Assembly (NCBI GenBank): GCA_964593585.1
Contig: CAZQIZ010000043.1
Coordinates: 1-16,524, forward strand
Length of the DNA: 16,524 nucleotides
Origin: JACQFV01 sp964593585
Lineage (GTDB): Bacteria; Zixibacteria; MSB-5A5; WJJR01
Reading direction: 5' to 3'
The stretch's first letter is position 1; the number at the start of each line of letters is the position of its first letter. A model generated the notes under the pieces. It did not search any database and was not told where the DNA came from. It saw only the letters and a program-made list of their open reading frames with translations. The translations under genes were made by a program, and so were the position numbers. Positions 7,445 to 14,222 of this stretch are shown here, one piece after another.

Positions 7445-9460
7445 TTACGGGTTGCAGGGATCGCAGAATGTCGTGTTTGGATCCGCGCCGCGGAAGACCA
7501 CATTGACCATCAGCACCACATCCACCACACCGATGCTGCCCGAGCAGTCGACATCGGGCCGTCCGACATGCGGGCAGGTGGGATCGACATCCGGCTCCAG
7601 ACCGCGGAAGGCGGTGTTGACCGTCTCGACAATGTCCAGCACGTCGGGCTGGCCATCGCAGACCGGGTCGGCGAGGCAGAAGCAGTCGCAGACGCCGACG
7701 ATCGTGGTGGTGCGTCCGGCCAACTCCGGCACAAAGTCGGTCGTGGTCGTATAGGCGCGCAGCGAGTGCTGGGAGAATCCCATCGGGGGATTGGTCATCA
7801 CGATGGTGTCGCCGGGCATCGCCGTGTTCTTCACGGTGAAATGGACTCTGAGAATGGGGCCGGAACCGGGCGGGAGAGGCGGACTGCCCTGGCCATTGTC
7901 GGCCTTCAGTTTGATCGCCAGTTGGCCGATGCCGCGGGCGTCATAGACCACCAGTTTCTGCTCGAAGTAGTCGGTGCGGCAGCCAATGGTGCTTACCGAG
8001 TCGAAGGTGGCGATGGCGGGCACATTCGACAACTGCACGGGAATTTTGATCTCGGTCAGCGGCACATGGTTGTTGTAGCGGATCTCCCAGATGATGCTGG
8101 AGACCGGGATGGCGGTGGTGTCAGGGACCACCAAGGTCTCGGCCAGCGCGGTGATGTAGTTGTATCGGGTGCGCGATCCCTCGCCGGCGGGGGTGTCGAT
8201 GTTCAATTGCACGTTGTACAGCCCGGCGGGATAGAGATGCGAGGGGTTCTGCGTCGATGACGAGTCACCGTCGCCAAAGTACCACTTCCAGGCGGTGGCC
8301 AAAGGCGAGGTATCGGTGAAATCCACCGACAGCGGCGCGCTGCCGAGGGTTGGCGTCGCGGTGAAGTCGGTATTGACCACGTTGGTCTGGAAGATGAAGA
8401 AGCGGCCGTCCATGTTGGAGGCGTAGACCGTCTGCCGCCCGGCGGTGTGCGGATAGACCCCCCAGCAGCCGTCGAAGATCGGCGAGTTGTTGGGCTCGTA
8501 GGTGTCGAAGAGCGCCACCTCGCGCGGGCATTCGGGTATTGAGATGTCCAGCACGCTCACACCCGACGAGTAATGCGACAGGTAGAGGTAATTGCCCTCG
8601 ATGTGGGCGTTGTGCGGAATGCCGCCGGGGCCGAGGTACTCGCCGACCATGAAGATGCCGGCCATGTTCTCCATGTTCCAGATCTTCATCGTGCGGAAGT
8701 CGGGCAGTTCCTCGGTGGAGGCCAGGAAGCGCCGGTCGGCGGTCGGCCAGAGATTGTGCACGTACCCGTTGCCGGGGATGGTGACACGCGCCAGCATCAC
8801 CGGCGCGGCCTTGTTGGTGCAATCCCAGATCGAGAAGGAGCTGTTGTTGCCTTCGGCGGCGTAGACGGTGTCGTTGAAGGCGGTCATGTCGTGCAGATCG
8901 CCGGTGGTCACGCCGCCGATATCGACCGGCGCCTCGGGGTCGGCCAGCGACACGATGCGGAAACCGCTGTAGTTCTGGCGGACCAGGTAGGCAAAGCCGC
9001 GGGCGGTGTCGATCGAAATGCAATGGCTGCGGATGTTGCTGCCGGAGACATAGGCGCCGACCACGTGCACGCTGTCGGGCAGGTACTTCAGGTCGACGAT
9101 CATCATACCGGGGTTGGGCGTGCCGGTGCATTCGGAGACGACGTAGCAATAATTGCGATAGGTCTTCAGTTCGCGCCAGCCGCAGGATTGCATCGGCGCG
9201 TGGGCGACATGGGTCATCGTGCCGACATGCACGATGTCGATGCCATTGCCGGTGCCCATGATGGCGTACTCCTCGCCGTCGGGCGCAATCCAGCCCCAGC
9301 AGTTGGCGCCGCCGGAAAACTGGAAGGTGGCAAGACTGTCAAACTGGATGGGAGGCAGGGGCGGGAGGGTGTCGCAGTCCACCACGGCGGCGGACGGGGT
9401 GACGAACGTGACGGTCAGACAGAAGCCAAGCGCGCACAACAGGGCAGTGACCCGATTCAT
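7445..9460 (-). CDS. Secreted choice-of-anchor-B propeller/PKD/dockerin-like protein (upstream paralogue)
   Basis: The 671-residue product has the same architecture as its neighbour: signal peptide (MNRVTALLCALGFCLTVTF..PSAA), LVIVD-type propeller ('CWGWIAPDGEEYAIMG', 'CGWRELKTYRNYCYVVSEC', 'SHCISIDTARGFAYLVRQNY'), PKD domain ('AWKWYFGDGDSSSTQNPSHLY'), cohesin-like strand-rich region ('PVQLSNVPAIATFDSV'), and a dockerin-like tail with 'ADPVCDGQPDVLDIVE..AFRG' and 'PDVDCSGSIGVVDVV..VFRG', ending CDPCNP. The frame can be extended to TTG 9538, but ATG 9460 is preferred because GAGG lies 4 bases upstream and the signal peptide starts there. A strong promoter is visible at 9547-9575. The tail is unlikely to imply a cellulosome: such tails are common in secreted proteins of candidate phyla and may mediate anchoring or assembly. 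Confidence 0.87.
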   Translation of the reverse strand: MNRVTALLCALGFCLTVTFVTPSAAVVDCDTLPPLPPIQFDSLATFQFSGGANCWGWIAPDGEEYAIMGTGNGIDIVHVGTMTHVAHAPMQSCGWRELKTYRNYCYVVSECTGTPNPGMMIVDLKYLPDSVHVVGAYVSGSNIRSHCISIDTARGFAYLVRQNYSGFRIVSLADPEAPVDIGGVTTGDLHDMTAFNDTVYAAEGNNSSFSIWDCTNKAAPVMLARVTIPGNGYVHNLWPTADRRFLASTEELPDFRTMKIWNMENMAGIFMVGEYLGPGGIPHNAHIEGNYLYLSHYSSGVSVLDISIPECPREVALFDTYEPNNSPIFDGCWGVYPHTAGRQTVYASNMDGRFFIFQTNVVNTDFTATPTLGSAPLSVDFTDTSPLATAWKWYFGDGDSSSTQNPSHLYPAGLYNVQLNIDTPAGEGSRTRYNYITALAETLVVPDTTAIPVSSIIWEIRYNNHVPLTEIKIPVQLSNVPAIATFDSVSTIGCRTDYFEQKLVVYDARGIGQLAIKLKADNGQGSPPLPPGSGPILRVHFTVKNTAMPGDTIVMTNPPMGFSQHSLRAYTTTTDFVPELAGRTTTIVGVCDCFCLADPVCDGQPDVLDIVETVNTAFRGLEPDVDPTCPHVGRPDVDCSGSIGVVDVVLMVNVVFRGADPNTTFCDPCNP

Positions 9461-9546
9461 GAAACCTCGCTTAACGACGCAGACTCTGGGATTTGTGATC
9501 CAACTGGGCAGTAACGTGGTTGGCCCCACCCCGGCCAAACATGACG

Positions 9547-9575
9547 AATATACCCCCGATTTCCGCCCCTGTCAA
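9547..9575 (-). promoter_or_regulatory. Strong sigma-70-type promoter for the anchor-B gene pair
   Basis: On the minus strand, TTGACA (9575-9570), a 17-base spacer and TATATT (9552-9547) give a perfect -35 box and a five-of-six -10 box. Transcription would start near 9540, leaving an untranslated leader of about 80 bases before ATG 9460. Confidence 0.65.
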
Positions 9576-9656
9576 GGTGATTGTCGCCCTTGAGCTTCGC
9601 GGGAACCACCCGGAGGAATTTCCGGTTCTGGTCCGGATCGGGCGTTGCGCCGCGGA

Positions 9657-9685
9657 TTGACTTGCCGACCATTCTGGTCGATTAT
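9657..9685 (+). promoter_or_regulatory. Putative promoter for the ferritin-like gene
   Basis: TTGACT (9657-9662), a 17-base spacer and GATTAT (9680-9685) lie 65 bases before ATG 9750 in the divergent intergenic region 9461-9749. The -35 box is good and the -10 box is fair. No recognised iron or peroxide operator was seen. Confidence 0.35.
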
Positions 9686-9749
9686 CCGGACGCACTGACC
9701 AGGGTGAATTCAACGGTTGTTAAGAGCAGAAGACTGAGAGGAGTCGAAC

Positions 9750-10178
9750 ATGGCAGCAAAAGGTAAAGACAACAAGGCTCTTGTCGCCGAATTGAACAAG
9801 GCGTTGGGCTGGGAGTTGCGGGCGCAGGCGATGTATGCGCATTACGCCGCCTATGTGAAGGGGCTGGAAAGCATGACGCTGCAGGGGCATTTCGAGGAAG
9901 AGGCCAAGGAGTCCTTCGGCCATGCCGCCAAGGTGCGCAACATTATCGCCGAATTGGGCGCCGAGGCCACGACCAATCGCGACGCCACCCCCATCGCGCA
10001 CACCACTTCGACCAAGCGCATGCTGGAAGAGGCGCTGAAGACCGAAAAGGCGGCGGCGGCGCAGTACGAAAAGATCCTTGCGCTCAGCGAGCACCCGGTC
10101 CACCGTCACGATCTGGTCCACATCATGATGGACGAACTGCGCGCGGTGGTGGAGGTGGAGACGCTGCTGGGGCGTTAG
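9750..10178 (+). CDS. Ferritin-like (bacterioferritin-type) four-helix protein
   Basis: This 142-residue cytoplasmic protein has the length and helix pattern of the bacterioferritin/ferritin-like superfamily. Helix A is 'ALVAELNKALGWELRAQAMYAHYAAY' (about 10-35), helix B 'GHFEEEAKESFGHAAKVRNIIAELG' (46-70), helix C 'STKRMLEEALKTEKAAAAQYEKILAL' (87-112) and helix D 'HDLVHIMMDELRAVVEVETLL' (120-140). Candidate metal ligands are E22, E51/E54, H58, E99 and E129, but the canonical E-x2-H spacing is not seen: H58 is four residues after E54, and helix D has no matching His. It may store iron, protect DNA as a mini-ferritin, or have lost oxidase activity. GAGGAG lies 7 bases upstream of the ATG. It is transcribed away from the anchor-B pair and converges on the gene ending at 10200, with only 21 bases between them. 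Confidence 0.82.
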   Translation: MAAKGKDNKALVAELNKALGWELRAQAMYAHYAAYVKGLESMTLQGHFEEEAKESFGHAAKVRNIIAELGAEATTNRDATPIAHTTSTKRMLEEALKTEKAAAAQYEKILALSEHPVHRHDLVHIMMDELRAVVEVETLLGR

Positions 10179-10199
10179 TTAACGGCTGGCCTGGCGAGC

Positions 10200-11522
10200 T
10201 CAGGGAGTCTGAAACAGCGGGATCTCGTAGCGGGTCAGGCCGGTGGGGGTGGCGATCCAGAGGACTTCGTCGGCAGTGAGGGCCAGGTCGGTTATGGTGT
10301 AGTTGGCCAGGGGATGGGTCTCGGGCGTGAAGATCGTCATGACGTTGGTCAGATGGACGAGACCGAGACTGGTGCCGATCCAGGGTTGGCTGTCCCGATT
10401 AGCCAGAATCACATAGACCCAGTTGGCGGGCCAGCCGGTGGATTTGCCATGCACCAGCCAGTGGAGGCCGTCGAAGCTGCTGGCGGCGGCGAACTTGCTT
10501 TGATGTCCGCACCAGACATTGCCGTTGGCGGCCACTTCGATGTCGAACACCTGCTGCGCGCCCAAATCACCCCCGGCGCTGGTGTAGACTGTCCAGACGC
10601 CATCGTCCAGATGCGCCGCGCCATTGCCGGTGCCGAACCAGAGACTGCCATCCGGGGCGGCGTCGATGTCCCAGACCACATTGTGTGGCAGCCTGGAGTT
10701 GGCGGCGGTGAGAAGCGTCCATGCTTCACCGTCCCAGCGGGCAACACCGCTTGCCCCATCGCTGGCCCAGAGGGTTCCGTCGGATTCGACGAACAGGGCC
10801 ACGATCATCCCGCCTAACAGGCCGGCGTCGATGCTGCTGAACAGTCGATGGTCGGACCCCTGCCATGCGACGCCGGAGATGAAGCCGTTGCCGCCGCACC
10901 AGATCAAATCACGCGACATATCATAGGCCAGCGCGGTCACGGCATCCAAAGACTGACCATTGACGGGATCGATGCGTGTCCACTGGCCGGCCGCATGCAC
11001 CGCCAGCCCGCCGCCGTGGCTGGCGCACCAGGCCCGACCTTCGCCATCGATCGCGACGGCGTTGATCACGTTGCTCTCCAGCGGCGTGTTCGCGGTGTTG
11101 AAGGTCGTCCATTCGCCCAGCGAGTTCACCTGGAGCGGCGGCGACCAGGCAGAACGATTCCCCTGTTCATCCACTGCGCGAATCACCACCCGGCAGGAGC
11201 GCGCGGGCAACAGATCGGCGATCCGCAACGACTCGGGGAGACCGGCCAGTCGGGGCCATGTGTAGTGCGTGATGGCGCGTTCGCCGATGCCCGAGGCGGT
11301 GACCGTCAGCTCGTATCCGCTCGGGACGCCAGCATCGCCATCATCACCGACCGCGGTCCAGCGCACCAGCAGTGTTCGACTGTCGATTCCTGCTCCTGTC
11401 AGCGTGGCTGGTGCCGATGGCGCGACATGATCACTGTTGGGGAAATCGCCGGCGGCGCCAGGGCCGAAGGCCAGATCGCGCACACGCGATGCCTGCTGCC
11501 ACCAGGAGACGGAATCGGCCAC
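10200..11522 (-). CDS. FN3 plus two-component-regulator-type propeller protein; C-terminal part of an amber-split lipoprotein gene
   Basis: The 440-residue frame has a fibronectin-III-like domain near its start ('PSAPATLTGAGIDSRTLLVRWTAVGDDGDAG', ending 'RAVDEQGNRSAWSPP'). It continues with repeated blades of the periplasmic two-component propeller type ('NVINAVAIDGEGRAWCASHGG', 'NVVWDIDAAPDGSLWFGTGNG', 'YTITDLALTADEVLWIATPTG'), as in outer-membrane or extracellular sensors. GTG 11522 has no Shine-Dalgarno sequence and no signal peptide. The same frame stays open and protein-like upstream to 11642 ('FSNPPNYCPKLCKDADLWFF'), where an in-frame TAG (11645-11643) separates it from the lipoprotein fragment at 11643-12218. 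I take the two as one ancestral gene, so this half is likely untranslated or made only by readthrough or reinitiation. Confidence 0.75.
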   Translation of the reverse strand: MADSVSWWQQASRVRDLAFGPGAAGDFPNSDHVAPSAPATLTGAGIDSRTLLVRWTAVGDDGDAGVPSGYELTVTASGIGERAITHYTWPRLAGLPESLRIADLLPARSCRVVIRAVDEQGNRSAWSPPLQVNSLGEWTTFNTANTPLESNVINAVAIDGEGRAWCASHGGGLAVHAAGQWTRIDPVNGQSLDAVTALAYDMSRDLIWCGGNGFISGVAWQGSDHRLFSSIDAGLLGGMIVALFVESDGTLWASDGASGVARWDGEAWTLLTAANSRLPHNVVWDIDAAPDGSLWFGTGNGAAHLDDGVWTVYTSAGGDLGAQQVFDIEVAANGNVWCGHQSKFAAASSFDGLHWLVHGKSTGWPANWVYVILANRDSQPWIGTSLGLVHLTNVMTIFTPETHPLANYTITDLALTADEVLWIATPTGLTRYEIPLFQTP

Positions 11523-11642
11523 CGCGGTGGGGTTGCCCAGAGTCCAGGCGCCGACCGAATCAATGCCCCCATCGTCGGAGTGGAAAAACCAGAGGTCGGC
11601 ATCCTTGCACAGCTTGGGGCAGTAGTTCGGCGGATTGCTGAA

Positions 11643-12218
11643 CTAATACCAGCGGCCGGAACTGTCGGTGTACCCATCGACCGAAGCGTTGGTCAGGCCG
11701 GTTGAATCGGGCGGGACCATCTTGACCCAGCGCACGCCAGGGAAGTCCTGATAGAGTCGCGCCAGCATCTGCGGCGCGAGACGGGCATCAAAACGGAGCC
11801 CGAGAGTCAGGGTGGAATCGGTAAACTCTGTCTGCGAGAGTCGCAGCGATTGATTAAGCGCCGACCAACTCGACGGGAAGCCATTTTGCTCGATCGATTG
11901 ATAGAGATCGACATCCAGACTGATCGCGATCCGGTCGGTGCGCCATTTGGGGGCATGGTGAATCAGAGTGAGGGCGGGAATCTGATCGCCCCAGCGCGCG
12001 CGAATGGCGGCGAGGTCGGCGCTGACGTGGTCATAGAGGCGCGCCGACGCGGCCAGTTGGCCGCCCATGACCACCGCCATCTCCTCGGCCTCGGCATTCT
12101 CCCATGGGGCATGCACTTCGGCCGGGGGATCGTTGGGTGTGGTCCCCTTGTCGCTCGAGCAGGCGATCAGGACCAGCGAAACCAACGTGGAATAGTGGAT
12201 ATGCGGTGAATGGAGCAA
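11643..12218 (-). CDS. Lipoprotein, N-terminal part of an amber-split gene
   Basis: From TTG 12218, with GGGAGG four bases upstream, the product begins with a short hydrophobic signal and a good lipobox ('LVSLVLIAC', Cys near residue 20), so it should be lipidated and exported. The mature part ('PWENAEAEEMAVVMGGQL', 'DHVSADLAAIRARWGDQIP', 'MLARLYQDFPGVRWVKMVPP') is an alpha/beta region of a type I have seen in lipoproteins of candidate phyla, with no assigned function. It ends '..GYTDSSGRWY', then TAG, exactly where the domain should continue: the frame after TAG gives 'FSNPPNYCPKLC..DLWFF', the expected Cys/Trp-rich end of the fold. The frame can be extended to TTG 12242, but that codon sits in a hairpin loop without a ribosome site. 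The protein is truncated by nonsense mutation, or TAG is read through, or the base call is wrong. Confidence 0.72.
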   Translation of the reverse strand: MLHSPHIHYSTLVSLVLIACSSDKGTTPNDPPAEVHAPWENAEAEEMAVVMGGQLAASARLYDHVSADLAAIRARWGDQIPALTLIHHAPKWRTDRIAISLDVDLYQSIEQNGFPSSWSALNQSLRLSQTEFTDSTLTLGLRFDARLAPQMLARLYQDFPGVRWVKMVPPDSTGLTNASVDGYTDSSGRWY

Positions 12219-12222
12219 GGCA

Positions 12223-12260
12223 CCTCCCGCCGGATTGACCAAAACAGTACCGGCGGGAGG
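12223..12260 (-). promoter_or_regulatory. Hairpin covering the lipoprotein Shine-Dalgarno sequence
   Basis: CCTCCCGCCGG (12223-12233) and CCGGCGGGAGG (12250-12260) are perfect 11-base inverted repeats with a 16-base loop. In the minus-strand transcript the GGGAGG that serves TTG 12218 is the 3' arm of the stem, so folding would hide the ribosome site. No U-run follows the stem, arguing against a simple terminator for the upstream DUF1028 gene. An alternative small stem, GGGG/CCCC on either side of AATAAAGT just upstream, could compete. Confidence 0.5.
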
Positions 12261-12285
12261 GGACTTTATTCCCCCGTTTTTTCGG

Positions 12286-13287
12286 CTAGGGCGCGACTGA
12301 TTTGATGCGTGCGATCAACGCCGGATCGTTCGGCAGCAGCCCTGACGGGACCAGGCGGTCGATCAACGGCAGCCAGCGCTGTGGCTCGGTGGCGAAGACG
12401 CGCCGAAAGATCGGCAGTGCGTCTTCGACACGTCCCGCCGAGGCGAGCGTCACGGCATGCCAGAAGGGCAATTCGACAATCTCCGGAGCAATCTTCTCGG
12501 CGGAACCGTAGGCCCATGCGGCCGAGTCCCACATCTGTTTCTCCGCAAACAAGTCGCCGCGGTTCATGAAATCATAGGCATTGGCAATCCGGAGGATGCG
12601 CGCCAGTTCTTCGAGGGGGGCGGGGTGATCCTCGATGCGCAGTTCGAGGGCTTTGCCCTGCCAGGGTTTCTCGTGTCTGTCGCCGTCGACAATGAGCATG
12701 GCGGCCGACTGGCGGCCGCGGATGTCGCCTTTTTCGCCTTCGGCGGCCACCAGCGCGGCAAGCAGACGTTCGGCGAAGGGAAGTGAAGCGTTCTCGCGGT
12801 AGGCCTTGGCCATGGCGCGCGGCACGGTCGAATCCTCCATCAGGTTCGCCTGCACGGAAAACGACTCGCCGGTGATGTGGCTGGCGTAGGCGATGCACTT
12901 TGCGCCGGTGTGGGCGGCAACGCGTCCCTGTGCGTCAACGATGGCGACCTGGCGCACCGCGCGTCCGCTGTCGGCGGCCAGCATCGCGTCGAGCGCCGCC
13001 TGCGGCGACTGCCCGGCCTTCAGTCGCTCCAGACCTTCGGGGCCATAGTCGATCTTGACCAGCGATTGGGTGGCGATGGCGCCGACGCCGGCTTCGGCCC
13101 AGGGAACAATTGGGCCGACAGAAAACCAATGCGATTGCACCGCCACGCCCAGTTGGCCGGTGGCGGAGTCGCGGGCGACGATGGAATAGGTGGAAACGGG
13201 GCGTTCGACGGCGGTGGCATTGGAGGCGCAGAGCGCCACTGCGATCAGCAAGAACCGTCGCGCGCCGGGGGGGATTGGTGTGAGCAT
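12286..13287 (-). CDS. Exported DUF1028 family protein (Ntn-hydrolase-like) with TPR-like tail
   Basis: The 333-residue product has a signal peptide ('PGARRFLLIAVALCASNATA') followed by the DUF1028 domain: 'STYSIVARDSATGQLGVAVQSHWFSVGPIVPWAEAGVGAIATQS', then 'YGPEGLERLKAGQSPQAALDAMLAADSGRAVRQVAIVDAQGRVAAHTG', and a final part rich in 'FAERLLAALVAAEGEKGDIRGRQSAAMLIV'. DUF1028 belongs to the N-terminal nucleophile hydrolase superfamily; the substrate is unknown. Residues of about 250-333 form helical pairs ('AYDFMNRGDLFAEKQMWDSAAWAYGSAEKIAP', 'FWHAVTLASAGRVEDALPIFRRVFATEP') that look like TPR repeats, a known arrangement in this family. ATG 13287 was chosen because GGAGG lies four bases upstream and the signal peptide begins there; the frame is open upstream to 13434 but that part looks non-coding. 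It is probably followed by the lipoprotein gene at 12218 in one transcript. Confidence 0.9.
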   Translation of the reverse strand: MLTPIPPGARRFLLIAVALCASNATAVERPVSTYSIVARDSATGQLGVAVQSHWFSVGPIVPWAEAGVGAIATQSLVKIDYGPEGLERLKAGQSPQAALDAMLAADSGRAVRQVAIVDAQGRVAAHTGAKCIAYASHITGESFSVQANLMEDSTVPRAMAKAYRENASLPFAERLLAALVAAEGEKGDIRGRQSAAMLIVDGDRHEKPWQGKALELRIEDHPAPLEELARILRIANAYDFMNRGDLFAEKQMWDSAAWAYGSAEKIAPEIVELPFWHAVTLASAGRVEDALPIFRRVFATEPQRWLPLIDRLVPSGLLPNDPALIARIKSVAP

Positions 13288-13321
13288 GGGACCTCCGGTG
13301 TTTGGGCCGGAACATAACACA

Positions 13322-13355
13322 CCGCCCCGTTGCGCGCGAGGGCGTAACGGGGCGG
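13322..13355 (-). other. Stem-loop in the DUF1028 gene leader
   Basis: CCGCCCCGTT (13322-13331) and AACGGGGCGG (13346-13355) form a perfect 10-bp inverted repeat with a 14-base loop, 35 bases upstream of ATG 13287. No U-tract follows in either direction. It could be a leader structure, an operator or a terminator of the gene at 13450. Confidence 0.4.
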
Positions 13356-13377
13356 GCCGGATCCTTCCGTAAACACC

Positions 13378-13428
13378 TGCGGCGTCCGATCGCGTCCGCA
13401 ATCCGTGCGGAGCGCGCATGACGCCGCA
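13378..13428 (-). other. Nested inverted repeat after the lysine-rich mini-gene
   Basis: An outer stem TGCGGCGT (13378-13385) with ACGCCGCA (13421-13428) encloses an inner stem TCCGC (13395-13399) with GCGGA (13407-13411). It starts 22 bases after the stop codon at 13450. It may terminate or stabilise that transcript, or be a small structured RNA. Confidence 0.4.
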
Positions 13429-13449
13429 AGTCACATCAGAGAAGAAGGG

Positions 13450-13539
13450 TTACTTCTTGGCTTTCTTCTTGGCGGTCTTCTTCGTCTTCTTCGCCGCCTT
13501 CTTCGCCTTCTTCGCGGTTTTCTTCTTGGCCATCGGCAT
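13450..13539 (-). CDS. 29-residue lysine/alanine-rich basic protein
   Basis: The reading frame ATG 13539 to TAA 13450 encodes 29 residues beginning MPMAKKKTAKKAKK. It consists only of Lys, Ala and Thr apart from the first residues, with KK pairs spaced about every three residues. This resembles the C-terminal tail of histone H1 and bacterial histone-like basic tails, and it would bind nucleic acid or ribosomes non-specifically. The ribosome site is exceptional: AAGGAGGTGA, a complete complement to the 16S 3' end, lies eight bases before the first ATG, and a second in-frame ATG follows at 13533. This implies strong translation. A long plus-strand frame over the same bases is Leu/Arg-rich shadow translation. 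The gene lies between the hypothetical gene ending at 13624 and the DUF1028 gene. No function is assigned. Confidence 0.7.
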   Translation of the reverse strand: MPMAKKKTAKKAKKAAKKTKKTAKKKAKK

Positions 13540-13623
13540 CGTGTGTGTCACCTCCTTGCGGCCTTGAGTGCGTTGACGTTGGTCCGTCGGTTGGTGTCGG
13601 ACTACTTTACACGTTGACTGCAA

Positions 13624-13962
13624 TCAGAGCGCCACGGAGCGGATGGCGACCGCGCGGGGCGCATAATGGACCAGGTGCACAACCTGCCAGCGGTTTTGCC
13701 GGGCGACGGCGGCCCAATCGGGGCGGTCATCGCCTGCGACGCTGACCATGATTCCTTCGTGACCGTCCAGTTCGATCGCGCCGACCGGCAGACGTCCGGC
13801 GGATTTGGCTTCGGGCGCATGCACCGGGATCCCGTGGCGTTCGAGCGTGGCGGCCAAGGCCACGCCGGCGGAGGCGCGGGAGGGGCCGGAATCGGCGTCA
13901 ACGTCGCGCGCGGCGCGCAGCGCGGCGCGGTAGACGGGATCGGCGGCGGATTTGATTACCAA
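13624..13962 (-). CDS. Hypothetical protein, 112 residues
   Basis: I do not recognise this family. The frame opens after a TAA at 13981 and contains no early ATG; TTG 13962 is the best start, with AGGA about 12 bases upstream. Codon use is strongly GC3-biased like neighbouring genes, which supports real coding. The product is soluble, without signal peptide or membrane segments. It starts 'VIKSAADPVYRAALRAARD', has a middle alpha/beta stretch 'ATLERHGIPVHAPEAKSAG', and ends 'DRPDWAAVARQNRWQVVHLV', which could be a small alpha/beta fold. It is 84 bases upstream of the lysine-rich mini-gene on the same strand, so co-transcription is possible. Confidence 0.6.
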   Translation of the reverse strand: MVIKSAADPVYRAALRAARDVDADSGPSRASAGVALAATLERHGIPVHAPEAKSAGRLPVGAIELDGHEGIMVSVAGDDRPDWAAVARQNRWQVVHLVHYAPRAVAIRSVAL

Positions 13963-13983
13963 TTCGGTCGTGTTCCTGCCTTA

Positions 13984-14222
13984 TGCCCCGGACCGGGTCC
14001 GGATAAATTCCGGTCGGACCTGATCCCCTTGCCGCATCGGCACTTAACCGCGCGGCACGGACCCAGCATTCATCCACATCGGCAAATCAGCAAGATTTTT
14101 CTGGAATTCTGCGCGCAGTGGCGAAAATTCTGTAACACTTTTGTTACGTGTAGGGGGAGGCCCCGGCAAACTCCCTACGGATAACGGGACTTGCCGATTG
14201 TAACATAAATGAAACACAATCT
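13984..14222. other. Intergenic region with inverted repeats
   Basis: AT-richer than its surroundings. It contains the palindrome CCGGACCGGGTCCGG near 13988, a GTAACA-CTTT-TGTTAC dyad (14132-14147), a second TGTAACA at 14199-14205, and an imperfect stem GGCAAACTCCC/GGGACTTGCC (about 14166-14195) downstream of the AAA+ regulator gene that may act as its terminator. No gene is supported here. Confidence 0.4.

Noticed and set aside
7295..8260. 321-residue plus-strand frame across the anchor-B genes
   Set aside because: It spans the ends of two well-supported minus-strand genes; Gly/Asp/Val-rich shadow translation without motifs.
5383..9460. Cellulosome component interpretation from the dockerin-like tails
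   Set aside because: No glycoside hydrolase, scaffoldin or carbohydrate-binding module is present. Such tails are widespread on secreted proteins of candidate phyla.
13405..13617. 70-residue Leu/Arg-rich plus-strand frame
   Set aside because: It is the complement of the Lys-codon-rich mini-gene (AAG read as CTT), so the Leu richness is an artefact. The minus strand has the perfect ribosome site.
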